A stretch of DNA of 64,000 nt, taken from the NCBI GenBank assembly GCA_018433765.1, contig JAHDQO010000017.1:49745-113744 (forward strand), in the 5' to 3' direction. Shown one piece after another: positions 35,471 through 44,157 of the stretch. A program made the position numbers and the translations under genes. Numbering within the stretch: position 1 is the first letter of the stretch; each line of letters begins with the position of its first letter. A model generated the notes under the pieces. The model had not been told where the DNA came from. It saw nothing but the letters and a program-made list of their open reading frames with translations, and searched no databases. Source of the stretch: Tissierellales bacterium. GTDB lineage: Bacteria; Bacillota; Clostridia; Tissierellales; Sedimentibacteraceae.

Positions 35471-36094
35471 ATGAAGTTCGTCAAATATTTATATAAATCA
35501 TTAAGTTATTACCAAATTTCATCTAAACAAATAGAAATTATAATACAAGATTTGAATAGAAGATATACTGATCAAAATAGAATATATCATAATCTTGATC
35601 ATATAGAAGATATGTTTAATATTTTATTAAAGTATATGAATAAAATAAATAATTTTGAAAGTATTTTATATGCTTGCTGTTTTCATGATATAATATATGA
35701 CACAAGATATAATAACAATGAAAAAAAGAGCAGTATATATGCTGAAATTTTGTTAAAAAATATAGGTGTAGATACTGATACAATAAACACTACAAAAAAA
35801 CTAATTCTAGCAACAAAATACCACATACCGATAATAAATAATTTCGATAATAAAATTTTTATTGATTCTGATTTAGCAATTCTAGGGACTAGTCGACCTC
35901 ATTACATCAAATATATGAAAGCAGTAAGAAAAGAGTATTCTTGGGTCAATTCTAATGATTATAAAAAAGGCAGAAGTGAAGAACTAAAAAAGTTACTTAA
36001 TAGAAAGTTTATCTTTTATACTCACGAGTTATATTCAATATATGAAATTAAAGCACGATATAATTTAGAATACGAAATGAAACATTTACAGTGA
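35471..36094 (+). CDS. HD-domain metal-dependent phosphohydrolase
   Basis: This 207-residue protein has the HD-superfamily pattern. YHNLDHIEDMFNIL supplies the first His and ACCFHDIIYD the H-D pair, and FIDSDLAILG supplies the last Asp. It matches the small family of predicted metal-dependent HD hydrolases (about 200 residues) of unknown substrate. GAGG precedes ATG 35471. The following prenyltransferase gene is 89 bases away with its own SD. The two may be co-transcribed, but nothing links their functions. Confidence 0.85.
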   Translation: MKFVKYLYKSLSYYQISSKQIEIIIQDLNRRYTDQNRIYHNLDHIEDMFNILLKYMNKINNFESILYACCFHDIIYDTRYNNNEKKSSIYAEILLKNIGVDTDTINTTKKLILATKYHIPIINNFDNKIFIDSDLAILGTSRPHYIKYMKAVRKEYSWVNSNDYKKGRSEELKKLLNRKFIFYTHELYSIYEIKARYNLEYEMKHLQ

Positions 36095-36182
36095 AATATA
36101 AAGGTAATAGTACCTTATTATGTATAAATTGTTTGAGATTTAGGAAAAATAATTATCATGATGAATAAACAAGGAGAGGTGT

Positions 36183-36857
36183 ATGATAAAAGATAATTAT
36201 AAAAGGATACCAAAGCACATAGGAATAATACCTGATGGAAACAGACGATGGGCTGAAAACAATAAACTTGAAAAACATAAAGGTTATACTCATGGCATAA
36301 AGCCGGGGTTTCAACTTTATGAAATTATGTTAGAGTATGGTATTAAAGAAGCAACATTCTATGGGTTTACTCAAGATAACACTAAAAGACCTAAGCTTCA
36401 AACGCAAGCATTTGTAAAGGCTTGTGTTGATGCTGTTGAAATTTTAGCAAATAGAGATGCAAATTTATTGGTTATTGGAAATACGAAATCTAGTGTTTTT
36501 CCTAATGAACTATTAAAATATGCGAATAAACGAGTAAATTTTGGTAGAGGTCTAATTAACATTAATTTTTTAGTTAATTATGATTGGAATTGGGATTTAA
36601 ATTATGCAATAAATGGAATCAATAGTTATAAAAATAAAAAAACTAATATATACGATCATATTGCTTCTGTAGATATATCTAGAATTGATCTTATTATTAG
36701 ATGGGGCGGCAGAAGAAGACTTAGTGGGTTATTGCCCGTTCAATCAGTTTATTCAGATATTTATATTATTGATGACTATTGGCCGGATTTTCAAAAGGAA
36801 CATTTTTTAAATGCACTAGATTGGTATCAGACTACTGATATAACTTTAGGAGGATAG
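36183..36857 (+). CDS. cis-Prenyltransferase (UppS family) with variant C-terminal motif
   Basis: This 224-residue protein has the UppS start IPKHIGIIPDGNRRWAE (catalytic Asp in PDGNRRWA), then FYGFTQDNTKRP and the C-terminal SDIYIIDDYWPDF. Between them, where ordinary undecaprenyl diphosphate synthases have IRTSGEQRLSNF, this one has IRWGGRRRLSG. It is also about 20-30 residues shorter than typical UppS. It likely condenses isopentenyl diphosphate with an allylic primer, but the changed diphosphate-binding segment suggests a different product or chain length, as in specialised short-chain family members. AGGAGAGG precedes ATG 36183. Confidence 0.85.
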   Translation: MIKDNYKRIPKHIGIIPDGNRRWAENNKLEKHKGYTHGIKPGFQLYEIMLEYGIKEATFYGFTQDNTKRPKLQTQAFVKACVDAVEILANRDANLLVIGNTKSSVFPNELLKYANKRVNFGRGLININFLVNYDWNWDLNYAINGINSYKNKKTNIYDHIASVDISRIDLIIRWGGRRRLSGLLPVQSVYSDIYIIDDYWPDFQKEHFLNALDWYQTTDITLGG

Positions 36858-36936
36858 TATCAAACAGTTGATAATTGATAGTTGATATTTTATAGTTAAG
36901 AGTGACTTTTCTAGTGTAAAGTATTTACAAAAGTAA

Positions 36937-36972
36937 AACCAGTTAAATTTCAGAAAATTTAACTGGTTTATT
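36937..36972. terminator. Bidirectional terminator
   Basis: AAACCAGTTAAATTT and AAATTTAACTGGTTT form a perfect 15-bp stem with a 4-nt loop. It sits between the prenyltransferase gene and the convergent 45-codon gene. Confidence 0.85.
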
Positions 36973-36984
36973 TAGGTAGTGAAA

Positions 36985-37122
36985 TTATTTTTTTAATCCA
37001 ATTAATACAACGTTACTTGTTCCATTTTTTAAATTAATCTCGTTCTCTAAGTTAGTTATTTTCTTTAAACTTTCATTGTCTAAAGAAGCAAATTCTAGTT
37101 CGTCTAGTTTATTCTTTTTCAT
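36985..37122 (-). CDS. 45-residue peptide, bacteriocin-leader-like
   Basis: A short frame from ATG 37122 to TAA 36985-36987 has a strong SD (AAGGTGGTG, 7 bases before ATG) and ends 13 bases from a terminator. The product begins MKKNKLDELEFASLDNESL, continues KKITNLENEINLKNG and ends in a small hydrophobic tail (TSNVVLIGLKK). The pattern L-x-x-L-x-(N/E)-E-x-L-x-x-I resembles leaders of double-glycine bacteriocins and RiPP precursors, but there is no GG cleavage site. No modification or export gene adjoins. It is probably expressed; its function is unknown. Confidence 0.55.
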   Translation of the reverse strand: MKKNKLDELEFASLDNESLKKITNLENEINLKNGTSNVVLIGLKK

Positions 37123-37285
37123 ATGTTAACACCACCTTATTTTTAGTTTCTTCTTTTTATATATTTTGAATACATTGTAATAATACTCTTAAATGGAAAA
37201 AAAATTTGTAAATTTATAAATGAATTTAATAATGATTTTTACAGATAATAATATAAATTAGAATTAACATTAAGGATGTGAAATA

Positions 37286-38104
37286 ATGCATACAATGTGG
37301 AAAGGTTCAATAAGTTTTGGGTTAGTTAATATTCCTATAAAAATGTTTGCAGCTACAGAAGATAAAGATATAAGGTTTAAATATCTTCACAAAGAATGCA
37401 ATACACCAATTAAATATAAGAAGACGTGTCCAAAATGCAATAGAGAAATTAAGCAGGATGAAATAGTAAAAGGATTTGAATACGAACCAGGTAAATTTGT
37501 AATAATCACCAATGAAGAATTTGATACAGTAAAAGCGGAAGTTAACGCTAGAGCTATAGAAATTTTAGATTTTGTAAGTTTATCTGAAATAGATCCTATT
37601 TTTTTTGATAAGTCATATTACCTTTCGCCTCAGGAAATTGGAGCAGGAGGCAAAGCATATAATTTATTATTAAAAGCAATGAACGATACTCACAAAATTG
37701 CTATTGCTAAAATCACAATAAGAAATAAGCAAACACTAGCTGCATTAAGAGTTTTTAACAATGTTCTTATTTTAGAAACCATCTTTTTCTCAGATGAAGT
37801 ACGTGATATCAAATTGATTCCTGGACTTCCAGAAAATGTTGAAATAGATTCAAAAGAGTTAGATATAGCTGAAAAATTAATAGATAATCTTACTGCTCAA
37901 TTTGATCCTTCAAAATATAAAGATGATTATAGAAAATCACTAAAAGATTTAATTAATAATAAAATTAAAGGAAGAGAAATACATGCTGCTCCTAATGTAC
38001 CTGAAAATAATGTAGTAGATTTAATGGAAGCGTTACAAGCTAGTTTAAAAGAGACTAAAAATAAAACAACAAAGAAAAAGTCAACTAAAAAGAAAGTAAT
38101 ATGA
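37286..38104 (+). CDS. ku: Ku homodimer protein, non-homologous end joining
   Basis: This 272-residue protein starts MHTMWKGSISFGLVNIPIKM, the bacterial Ku signature. It includes a CNTPIKYKKTCPKCNREI four-cysteine segment, then the ring domain (SYYLSPQEIGAGGKAY, LAALRVFNNVLILETIFF). A lysine-rich C-terminal tail (KKKSTKKKVI) is of the type that contacts DNA or ligase. Ku binds double-strand ends and recruits LigD. Its stop overlaps the ligase start by four bases (ATGA). In spore formers NHEJ repairs DNA during germination, but no spore-specific promoter is evident here. Confidence 0.96.
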   Translation: MHTMWKGSISFGLVNIPIKMFAATEDKDIRFKYLHKECNTPIKYKKTCPKCNREIKQDEIVKGFEYEPGKFVIITNEEFDTVKAEVNARAIEILDFVSLSEIDPIFFDKSYYLSPQEIGAGGKAYNLLLKAMNDTHKIAIAKITIRNKQTLAALRVFNNVLILETIFFSDEVRDIKLIPGLPENVEIDSKELDIAEKLIDNLTAQFDPSKYKDDYRKSLKDLINNKIKGREIHAAPNVPENNVVDLMEALQASLKETKNKTTKKKSTKKKVI

Positions 38105-39033
38105 TTTATCCAATGGAACCTATACTATCCAATAATATAATAAGTGATAAGAATTGGATACATCAAATAAAATGGGATGGTATTAGAGGTATAAGTTATA
38201 TTCAAGATAATCAACTAAGAATATTTACTAAGAAAGGTAATGAAAGAACTGACTTTTATCCAGAATTGCATGAAACAGTAAAATTGCTTAAAGGAAAACA
38301 AGCTGTACTTGATGGAGAAATTGTAGTTTTTGATAGAGAAAATAAACCATCGTTTTCTCATATATTAGTTAGAGAAAAAATTCGTTCAAAGAAAAATTTA
38401 AAACATTATATAAGTAAATATCCTGTAAATTATATAATTTTTGATATTTTGTACTACAACAATGAAGATTTACGAAATCTGCCTCTAAAAAATAGAAAAG
38501 AAATATTAGTTGATGTTTTAGCTAAAAGTAAAATAATTACAATAACTGATGATTTTAATGATGGAGAAGCTTTGTTTAACTTAATGAAAGAAAAAAATTA
38601 TGAGGGAATTGTTTCTAAAAATTTAAATAGTAAATATATATCAGGTAAAAAACATGATGATTGGTTTAAAACAAAAATATCTAAGAAAATACTGACTGTT
38701 ATTGGAGGAATAAACTTAAAAGATGATTATCCTAAATCTTTAATGGTAGGAATTTATAAAGATGATAAGTTAATTTATATAGGTGATGTTTCTTTAGGTC
38801 TCAAATCATCTGATTTACAATTAATAAAAAAATACAGCCAAAATTTATATATAAATGAAAGTCTTTTTACAAATCTAAAAACAAAACGGAATGTTATATG
38901 GTTTGAGCCTTTATTAACTTGCTGGGTAAATTTTATGGATTGGACTAATAAAGGCAGTTTAAGACACCCTAAAATCATAGGATTTAGTAAAAGAAAACCT
39001 AAAGAAGCAGATGGAACTATAATAAACGAGTAA
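38101..39033 (+). CDS. ATP-dependent DNA ligase (LigD ligase module, stand-alone)
   Basis: This 310-residue ligase has the adenylation motif IKWDGIRG (catalytic Lys in K-x-D-G), AVLDGEIVVFD, VNYIIFDILYY, NYEGIVSKN and DDWFKTKISKK as nucleotidyltransferase motifs, and a C-terminal OB part (GDVSLGLKS, WVNFMDWTNKGSLRHP). It corresponds to the ligase domain of LigD. In many bacteria ligase, polymerase and nuclease modules are fused. Here the ligase is separate, coupled to Ku by overlap, and the polymerase module is encoded about 300 bases downstream beyond a repeat element. No nuclease module is seen. Confidence 0.94.
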   Translation: MIYPMEPILSNNIISDKNWIHQIKWDGIRGISYIQDNQLRIFTKKGNERTDFYPELHETVKLLKGKQAVLDGEIVVFDRENKPSFSHILVREKIRSKKNLKHYISKYPVNYIIFDILYYNNEDLRNLPLKNRKEILVDVLAKSKIITITDDFNDGEALFNLMKEKNYEGIVSKNLNSKYISGKKHDDWFKTKISKKILTVIGGINLKDDYPKSLMVGIYKDDKLIYIGDVSLGLKSSDLQLIKKYSQNLYINESLFTNLKTKRNVIWFEPLLTCWVNFMDWTNKGSLRHPKIIGFSKRKPKEADGTIINE

Positions 39034-39038
39034 TGAGA

Positions 39039-39308
39039 AACGAGAAACGAGAAACAAGGTGGCTTTACTAGCGTAAAGCGTAAAAAAATGAGTGATGAGC
39101 AAAATAAGATAAAAGTTAATAGTTAAAAGTGAAAAATTAAAGGAAGCAAACACAATTCAGTGTTTTTCTGTGTAGTTCCGTGTTTAATTTTAAGTTTAAA
39201 AATTCCGTGTTTCTCCGTGTAGTTCCGTGGTTAAATACAATTTATCAGATTTACGAAGTAATGAGTAAATCAACATTGTTCCTCGTTACTCATTTCTCGT
39301 TTCTCGTT
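39039..39308. repeat. 270-bp intergenic element with 16-bp inverted ends, between NHEJ genes
   Basis: AACGAGAAACGAGAAA at 39039-39054 is mirrored exactly by TTTCTCGTTTCTCGTT at 39293-39308. Inside are the palindrome GCTTTACTAGCGTAAAGC (39062-39079), several TCCGTG(T/G)TT words (39168-39232; TAGTTCCGTG occurs twice) and GATTTAC/GTAAATC arms near 39247-39270. It has no coding potential. Related modules occur at 36905, 40231, 50224, 53940, 58573, 58753 and 62655, so it is a composite of a dispersed repeat family. Confidence 0.7.
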
Positions 39309-39328
39309 TTATGAAAGGAGTAGATATA

Positions 39329-40225
39329 ATGTCAATTATGATAGAAGGTCAGGAGGTTAAAATAACTAACCCAGAAAAAATATTATGGCCAGAATTAGAA
39401 ATAAGTAAATTAGATTACATAAAAAAATTAATAGAACTATCTCCATATATTTTACCTCACACTACTAATAGATATCTTACTACGATACGATATCCTCATG
39501 GAATATCAGGTAAATCTTTTTATCAAAAGAAAATAAATGCTCATACTCCTGTTTGGATAGATGGTATACAAAAAGAGAGTGATAATTATATTAATCTTAA
39601 TAAAATGTCAACATTAGTATGGTTAGGAAATCAAGCAGCATTAGAGCTACATACAACTTTTAGTAAATATAATGATAAATATATTTCTAACTTAGTATTT
39701 GATCTTGATCCATCCGATACACAAAATTTTAATCAAGTTATTGAATGTGCTCTTATAATTTATGAAGAACTTAATAAATTAAACATAAAATCATTATGTA
39801 AAACATCAGGTTCGTCTGGTTTGCAGATATATATACCTGTAGAAAGAAAATATACGTATGAGGATGGAAGAAAAATAAATCATTTTTTTGCGTTATTTTT
39901 TTCTAAAAAATATCCAAAATTATTTACAATTGAACGCAGTACAAAAAAACGTGGAAACTTACTGTATTTTGATTATCTACAAATGTGGAAAGGAAAATCT
40001 ATAATTTCTGTTTATTCTCCTAGAGCAGTAAAAAGTGCGGCAGTTTCAACTCCAATAGAATGGAATGAATTAAAAAAAGGGATACAACCTAGTGATTTTA
40101 ATCTGCTCAATATTATAGAAAGATTGAATATAAAAGGAGATTTATTTAACATTTTTTTAACCAATCAGATTAAACAAAATTTAGATTTCATATTTGAGTT
40201 TATTAAGAAAACAAATAATGAATAA
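39329..40225 (+). CDS. LigD polymerase module (primase-polymerase), stand-alone
   Basis: This 298-residue protein is of the LigD-PolDom/AEP primase family. ITNPEKILWPELEISKLDYI at the start, then YLTTIRYPHGISGKSFYQKK and WLGNQAALELHTT follow. LVFDLDPSD carries the catalytic Asp pair, TSGSSGLQIYIPV supplies the His-lacking variant loop, and SVYSPRAVKSAAVSTPIEW is conserved. It fills or extends broken DNA ends with ribo- or deoxynucleotides. ATG 39329 is chosen over ATG 39311 because AAAGGAG lies between them at the right distance. It follows ku and ligase, and the gap between is taken up by a repeat. Confidence 0.93.
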   Translation: MSIMIEGQEVKITNPEKILWPELEISKLDYIKKLIELSPYILPHTTNRYLTTIRYPHGISGKSFYQKKINAHTPVWIDGIQKESDNYINLNKMSTLVWLGNQAALELHTTFSKYNDKYISNLVFDLDPSDTQNFNQVIECALIIYEELNKLNIKSLCKTSGSSGLQIYIPVERKYTYEDGRKINHFFALFFSKKYPKLFTIERSTKKRGNLLYFDYLQMWKGKSIISVYSPRAVKSAAVSTPIEWNELKKGIQPSDFNLLNIIERLNIKGDLFNIFLTNQIKQNLDFIFEFIKKTNNE

Positions 40226-40230
40226 CTAGT

Positions 40231-40303
40231 AACTAGTAACATGGAAGCTTTACTAGCGTAAAGCAAATTAATAATTTACTATTGATTAACCATGTTACTA
40301 GTT
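40231..40303. repeat. 73-bp palindromic element with inner hairpin
   Basis: AACTAGTAACATGG at 40231-40244 is mirrored by CCATGTTACTAGTT at 40290-40303. Inside lies the hairpin GCTTTAC-TAGC-GTAAAGC (40247-40264). The same two modules recur in reverse orientation at 62655-62688. Confidence 0.7.
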
Positions 40304-40390
40304 TATTGTTACTCATTATTATTTCTATAGTATCATTTTATTCTAATATTCATATTCTATTATATACAATAAAATAAAGAGGTGAAGTAT

Positions 40391-41041
40391 ATGTTCTCTA
40401 TAGGAAATAGAGTGCAGTATAGAAATAATAATTGTATGAAATCTTATATTAGAATACTACATGCTGTACCAAATGCACCAGCAGTTGATGTATATGCAAA
40501 TGATACTTTGATAGCAAATAATTTAAGCTATACTCAATTTACTGAATATCTTCCTATTTATTCAGGAGATTATAGAATACAGATTTATCCAGCTGGTACT
40601 AAGCAAGAGCCGGTTTATGATACTAAAATTACAGTACCTGCTAATGAGATTTATACTGCTGCTGCAATTGGTCTGCTTCCAGAAATAAGTGTTCTTGCAA
40701 TTCAAGAACCTAAAGAAGAAATACCGATGGGTATGGCTGCTGTGAGATTTAGTCATTTATCTCCTACAGCACCTAATGTTGATATAACACTACCTGATGG
40801 AACAATTTTATTTGATAATGTAGCATTTACTGAAACTACTGAATATTTAGCTGTACCTCCTAGTGTTTATACACTTCAAGCAAGAGTAGCTGGTACAGAC
40901 AATGTAGTTTTGACAGTACCAAATGCTAGACTATATCCTGGAAAATATTATACTGTATATGCAGTAGGGTTACCAGGAGATAATCCACCATTACAAGTTG
41001 TTATACCTTTAGACGGTGTAACTTATATTCCATTATGCTAA
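40391..41041 (+). CDS. DUF4397 two-repeat protein
   Basis: This 216-residue protein is built of two DUF4397 (beta-sandwich) units: YIRILHAVPNAPAVDVYAND in the first and VRFSHLSPTAPNVDITLPDG in the second, each about 95 residues. It has no clear signal peptide, and the N-terminus is charged (MFSIGNRVQYRNN). Family members are often cell-surface or spore-associated, but the function is unknown. The frame opens at GTG 40382, inside the SD AGAGGTG. ATG 40391 is therefore the likely start. A strong terminator follows. It is a single gene. Confidence 0.87.
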   Translation: MFSIGNRVQYRNNNCMKSYIRILHAVPNAPAVDVYANDTLIANNLSYTQFTEYLPIYSGDYRIQIYPAGTKQEPVYDTKITVPANEIYTAAAIGLLPEISVLAIQEPKEEIPMGMAAVRFSHLSPTAPNVDITLPDGTILFDNVAFTETTEYLAVPPSVYTLQARVAGTDNVVLTVPNARLYPGKYYTVYAVGLPGDNPPLQVVIPLDGVTYIPLC

Positions 41042-41065
41042 AATGAAAAGAGCTTATAAATGAAT

Positions 41066-41099
41066 AAAAATCACTAAATGTTTGTATTTAGTGATTTTT
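41066..41099. terminator. Terminator after the DUF4397 gene
   Basis: AAAAATCACTAAAT pairs with ATTTAGTGATTTTT, with a 6-nt loop. It is bidirectional and lies between convergent genes. Confidence 0.88.
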
Positions 41100-41119
41100 A
41101 TAATTATATAAATAAAGAC

Positions 41120-41584
41120 TTATTTATTTTTATAACTATAGAATCTGTTGAGTATTGTAGGATTATCATGAAAGAAGTTATTTAATTTTATGATATTTTT
41201 TAATAATTCATTGCTTACGTAATGTTCTATTACTTCTGTGTCTTTTAATACCTTATCATCTTCTAAAAACAGAGATAAAAATTTTTCTATAGCCATATGT
41301 CTATTAAATAGAAACTTTCCAGTTCTTTTACCCTGTTCTGTTAATTGCACATTTCCATATTTTATATATATAACATATCCCATAGAAGCTAGTCTTTGTA
41401 CTATTTTTGTAGTAGATGACATACGTACATTTAAATGTTGGGAAAGTGTATTTATTCTAATAATATTATTATTCTTATATAATCGGTAAATCATTTCTAA
41501 ATAATCTTCCATACTTGGTGTTAATTTATTCTTTTCAATTTCTGAATTTTTATATTTTTGAAAAGTAAAATATTCTTTTTCCAA
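41120..41584 (-). CDS. DtxR/MntR-family metal-dependent regulator
   Basis: This winged-helix protein of about 154 residues shows LTPSMEDYLEMIYRLYKNN and INTLSQHLNVRMSSTTKIVQRLASMGYV (helix-turn-helix), then VQLTEQGKRTG (wing). The dimerization domain follows with a metal-site-like His/Glu pattern (FNRHMAIEKFL, DTEVIEHYVS). It lacks the SH3-like third domain, as MntR does. The likely start is TTG 41584, eight bases after AAGGAG; the frame extends to 41602. It is transcribed divergently from feoAB, so ferrous-iron- or manganese-responsive control of those genes is the natural inference. The shared 130-bp spacer has only a weak TCCAT/ATGGA dyad at about 41615-41627. Confidence 0.9.
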   Translation of the reverse strand: MEKEYFTFQKYKNSEIEKNKLTPSMEDYLEMIYRLYKNNNIIRINTLSQHLNVRMSSTTKIVQRLASMGYVIYIKYGNVQLTEQGKRTGKFLFNRHMAIEKFLSLFLEDDKVLKDTEVIEHYVSNELLKNIIKLNNFFHDNPTILNRFYSYKNK

Positions 41585-41717
41585 TATACACACTCCTTTC
41601 ACCTTTTTTTTATTACTCCATATAATGGAAATAAAAAGTTTCCTATAACTAACTTATTAAGGGAAATCATTAAATATTCAATATAAATATATAAAAGTAG
41701 TGGAAGGAATGTATAAT

Positions 41718-41963
41718 ATGTCAAAACTAATAACTTTAAATAATCTTCCTCTAGGTGAAAAGGGGAGAGTATTTAAGATAACAGATAAAGGAACAACACG
41801 AAGAAGATTATTAGATTTAGGTTTGGTTAAAAATACTTTAGTCAAATCTTTACATGTAAGTCCAGCGGGAGATCCTACTGCTTATGAAATAAGAGGAGCT
41901 GTTATTGCTCTTCGTGAAGAAGAATCACAATATATACTAATAAAAATAGAAGGTGAAGAATAA
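41718..41963 (+). CDS. feoA: FeoA-type SH3-like iron transport accessory protein
   Basis: This protein of about 81 residues fits the FeoA fold: LITLNNLPLGEKGRVFKI, RRRLLDLGLVKNTLVK and GDPTAYEIRGAVIALREEE. It is a small cytosolic partner of FeoB needed for ferrous iron uptake. ATG 41718 is chosen because AAGGA is at the right distance, while the frame from 41700 would start inside the SD region. Its stop is immediately followed by the feoB ATG. Confidence 0.93.
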   Translation: MSKLITLNNLPLGEKGRVFKITDKGTTRRRLLDLGLVKNTLVKSLHVSPAGDPTAYEIRGAVIALREEESQYILIKIEGEE

Positions 41964-44111
41964 ATGGGTCTTACAAAGCAATCTACAGGTATAAGTGTAG
42001 CTAGCAATGTATTTAATATTGAGAAGAACTCAGACGATGATATTGTAATTGCACTAGCAGGTAATCCTAATACAGGAAAAAGTACTATTTTTAACAGTTT
42101 GACAGGATTAAAGCAGCACACTGGAAATTGGCCGGGCAAAACTGTAACTAATGCGCAAGGTTATTATAATTATAATAATCAAGAATATACAGTGGTAGAT
42201 TTACCAGGAACTTATTCTTTATTATCTAATTCTCTAGAAGAAGAAATTGCTAGAGATTTTATATGCTTTGGTAATCCAGATGTAGTTGTTGTAGTCTCTG
42301 ATGCAACTTGTTTAGAAAGAAATTTAAATCTTGCATTGCAAATTATAGAGTTAAAAAAAGAAGTAGTTTTATGTGTTAATTTAATAGATGAAGCATCAAG
42401 AAAAAAAATTAAGATAGATACAAATAAGTTATCAGAGTTATTAGGTGTTCCAATAGTTGGTACTAATGCACGTGAAGGTTTAGGAATAGAAGAATTAAAA
42501 AAGTGTGTTGAAAAGACTGCTTTAGGTAAAGTTAATATAAATCCAATTAAAGTAAATTATGAAAATTATATAGAAGAATCTATAAATGAAATTGAAGAAG
42601 AAATATATAAAACACTAGACAAAAATATAAACAGTTATTGGCTGGCTTTACACCTATTAAATGAAAACAAATCATTGGAAGAATCAATTAAGAAATATAA
42701 TGACATAGATAATTATGAATTTGATTTATTAATCAGTAAAGTTGAAAATATCAGGAATAATATATTAAAAGAATGCAATATAACAAAATTAGAACTTAAA
42801 GATAGTATAGTATCGTCTATAATAACAAAAGCAGAATCAATAAGTAAAGAAGTAGTAAAAAGTCAAACAAAAGAGATGCATTCTTTTGATAGAAAACTTG
42901 ATAATGTACTAACTTCAAGATTATTTGGAATACCAATTATGATTGGACTGTTAGGAATTATTTTTTGGATTACAATAAAAGGTGCAAATTATCCATCCGC
43001 AGTGCTGTCTAGTATGTTTAATATGTTGGAAGGACAATTAACATTAGCATTTAATTATATTAATGCACCGGATTGGCTTCATGGAATGTTAGTACTTGGT
43101 ATGTTTAGAACTTTAGGATGGGTAATATCAGTTATGCTTCCTCCAATGGCAATATTTTTTCCTATATTTACGCTTATGGAAGACTTAGGATACCTGCCTA
43201 GAGTTGCCTTTAATTTGGATTATTATTTTAAAAAAGCTTGTGCACATGGTAAGCAGGCATTGACAATGTGTATGGGTTTTGGGTGTAATGCTGCTGGTGT
43301 AGTGGCTTGTAGAATTATTGATTCTCCTAGAGAACGGCTAATTGCAATTATAACAAATAATTTTGTTCCATGTAACGGTCGGTTTCCTACACTCATAGCT
43401 TTAGCAACTATATTTATAGCAGGCACACATGGAAGATTTAGTTCCATTAAAGCAACCTTAGCTATCTTGTTAGCTATAGTTTTAGGCGTATATATTACAT
43501 TGTTAATATCTAGACTTTTATCAAAGACTATTTTAAAAGGTATGCCGACTTCATTTATTTTAGAATTACCTCCTTATAGGAAACCTCAAGTTGGTAAAAT
43601 AATTGTACGCTCAATATTTGATAGAACTCTTTTTGTGCTAGGAAGAGCTGTAATGATAGCTGCTCCAGCAGGAATAGTTATATGGGTTATGCAGAATGTT
43701 GCTATTAACGATATAAGTATACTTTCATATTGTGCAAATTTCTTAAATCCTTTTGCACAAATGATTGGATTAGATGGTTATATATTAATGGCATTTATTC
43801 TAGGACTGCCAGCTAATGAAATAGTAATACCAATATTAATTATGTCGTATATGTCAAAAGGTGCTTTAATTGAGCTAGAAAGTTTAACTGAACTAAGAAC
43901 TTTGTTTGTTAATAATGGATGGACTTGGCTGACAGCTGTTTGTACTATGCTCTTTTCTTTAAACCATTTTCCATGCGGTACTACACTTTTTACAATATAT
44001 AAGGAAACGGGGAGTAAGAAATGGACTTGGTACTCGTTTATAATACCAACTATAACAGGTATTATAGTATGTTTTATAGTAGCTCAAACTGTAAGGTTAT
44101 TAGGTTTTTAA
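41964..44111 (+). CDS. feoB: Ferrous iron transporter FeoB
   Basis: This 715-residue membrane protein has an N-terminal G domain with GNPNTGKSTIFNSLTG (P-loop), the switch region GNWPGKT, VVDLPGTYSL (D-x-x-G) and VNLIDEA (N-x-x-D). A helical GDI-like region follows, then membrane segments with two gate-type halves (GFGCNAAGVVACRIIDSPRER; LPPYRKPQVGKII). Conserved Cys residues occur in GFGCNAAG and in FPCGTT near the C-terminus. It imports Fe2+. It starts at the base after the feoA stop, so the two are translationally coupled. Confidence 0.97.
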   Translation: MGLTKQSTGISVASNVFNIEKNSDDDIVIALAGNPNTGKSTIFNSLTGLKQHTGNWPGKTVTNAQGYYNYNNQEYTVVDLPGTYSLLSNSLEEEIARDFICFGNPDVVVVVSDATCLERNLNLALQIIELKKEVVLCVNLIDEASRKKIKIDTNKLSELLGVPIVGTNAREGLGIEELKKCVEKTALGKVNINPIKVNYENYIEESINEIEEEIYKTLDKNINSYWLALHLLNENKSLEESIKKYNDIDNYEFDLLISKVENIRNNILKECNITKLELKDSIVSSIITKAESISKEVVKSQTKEMHSFDRKLDNVLTSRLFGIPIMIGLLGIIFWITIKGANYPSAVLSSMFNMLEGQLTLAFNYINAPDWLHGMLVLGMFRTLGWVISVMLPPMAIFFPIFTLMEDLGYLPRVAFNLDYYFKKACAHGKQALTMCMGFGCNAAGVVACRIIDSPRERLIAIITNNFVPCNGRFPTLIALATIFIAGTHGRFSSIKATLAILLAIVLGVYITLLISRLLSKTILKGMPTSFILELPPYRKPQVGKIIVRSIFDRTLFVLGRAVMIAAPAGIVIWVMQNVAINDISILSYCANFLNPFAQMIGLDGYILMAFILGLPANEIVIPILIMSYMSKGALIELESLTELRTLFVNNGWTWLTAVCTMLFSLNHFPCGTTLFTIYKETGSKKWTWYSFIIPTITGIIVCFIVAQTVRLLGF

Positions 44112-44114
44112 AAA

Positions 44115-44147
44115 AAGACTGAGGTTTTTTATACCTCAGTCTTGCTT
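44115..44147. terminator. Terminator after feoAB
   Basis: AAGACTGAGG and CCTCAGTCTT make a perfect 10-bp stem with a 9-nt loop between convergent genes. The T-rich tracts lie mostly on the minus strand. Confidence 0.8.
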
Positions 44148-44157
44148 ATAAGGTTTT

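Noticed and set aside
41603..41717. DtxR-type operator between the regulator and feoA
   Set aside because: Only a weak TCCAT/ATGGA dyad is visible; no sequence close to a known MntR or IdeR box could be supported.
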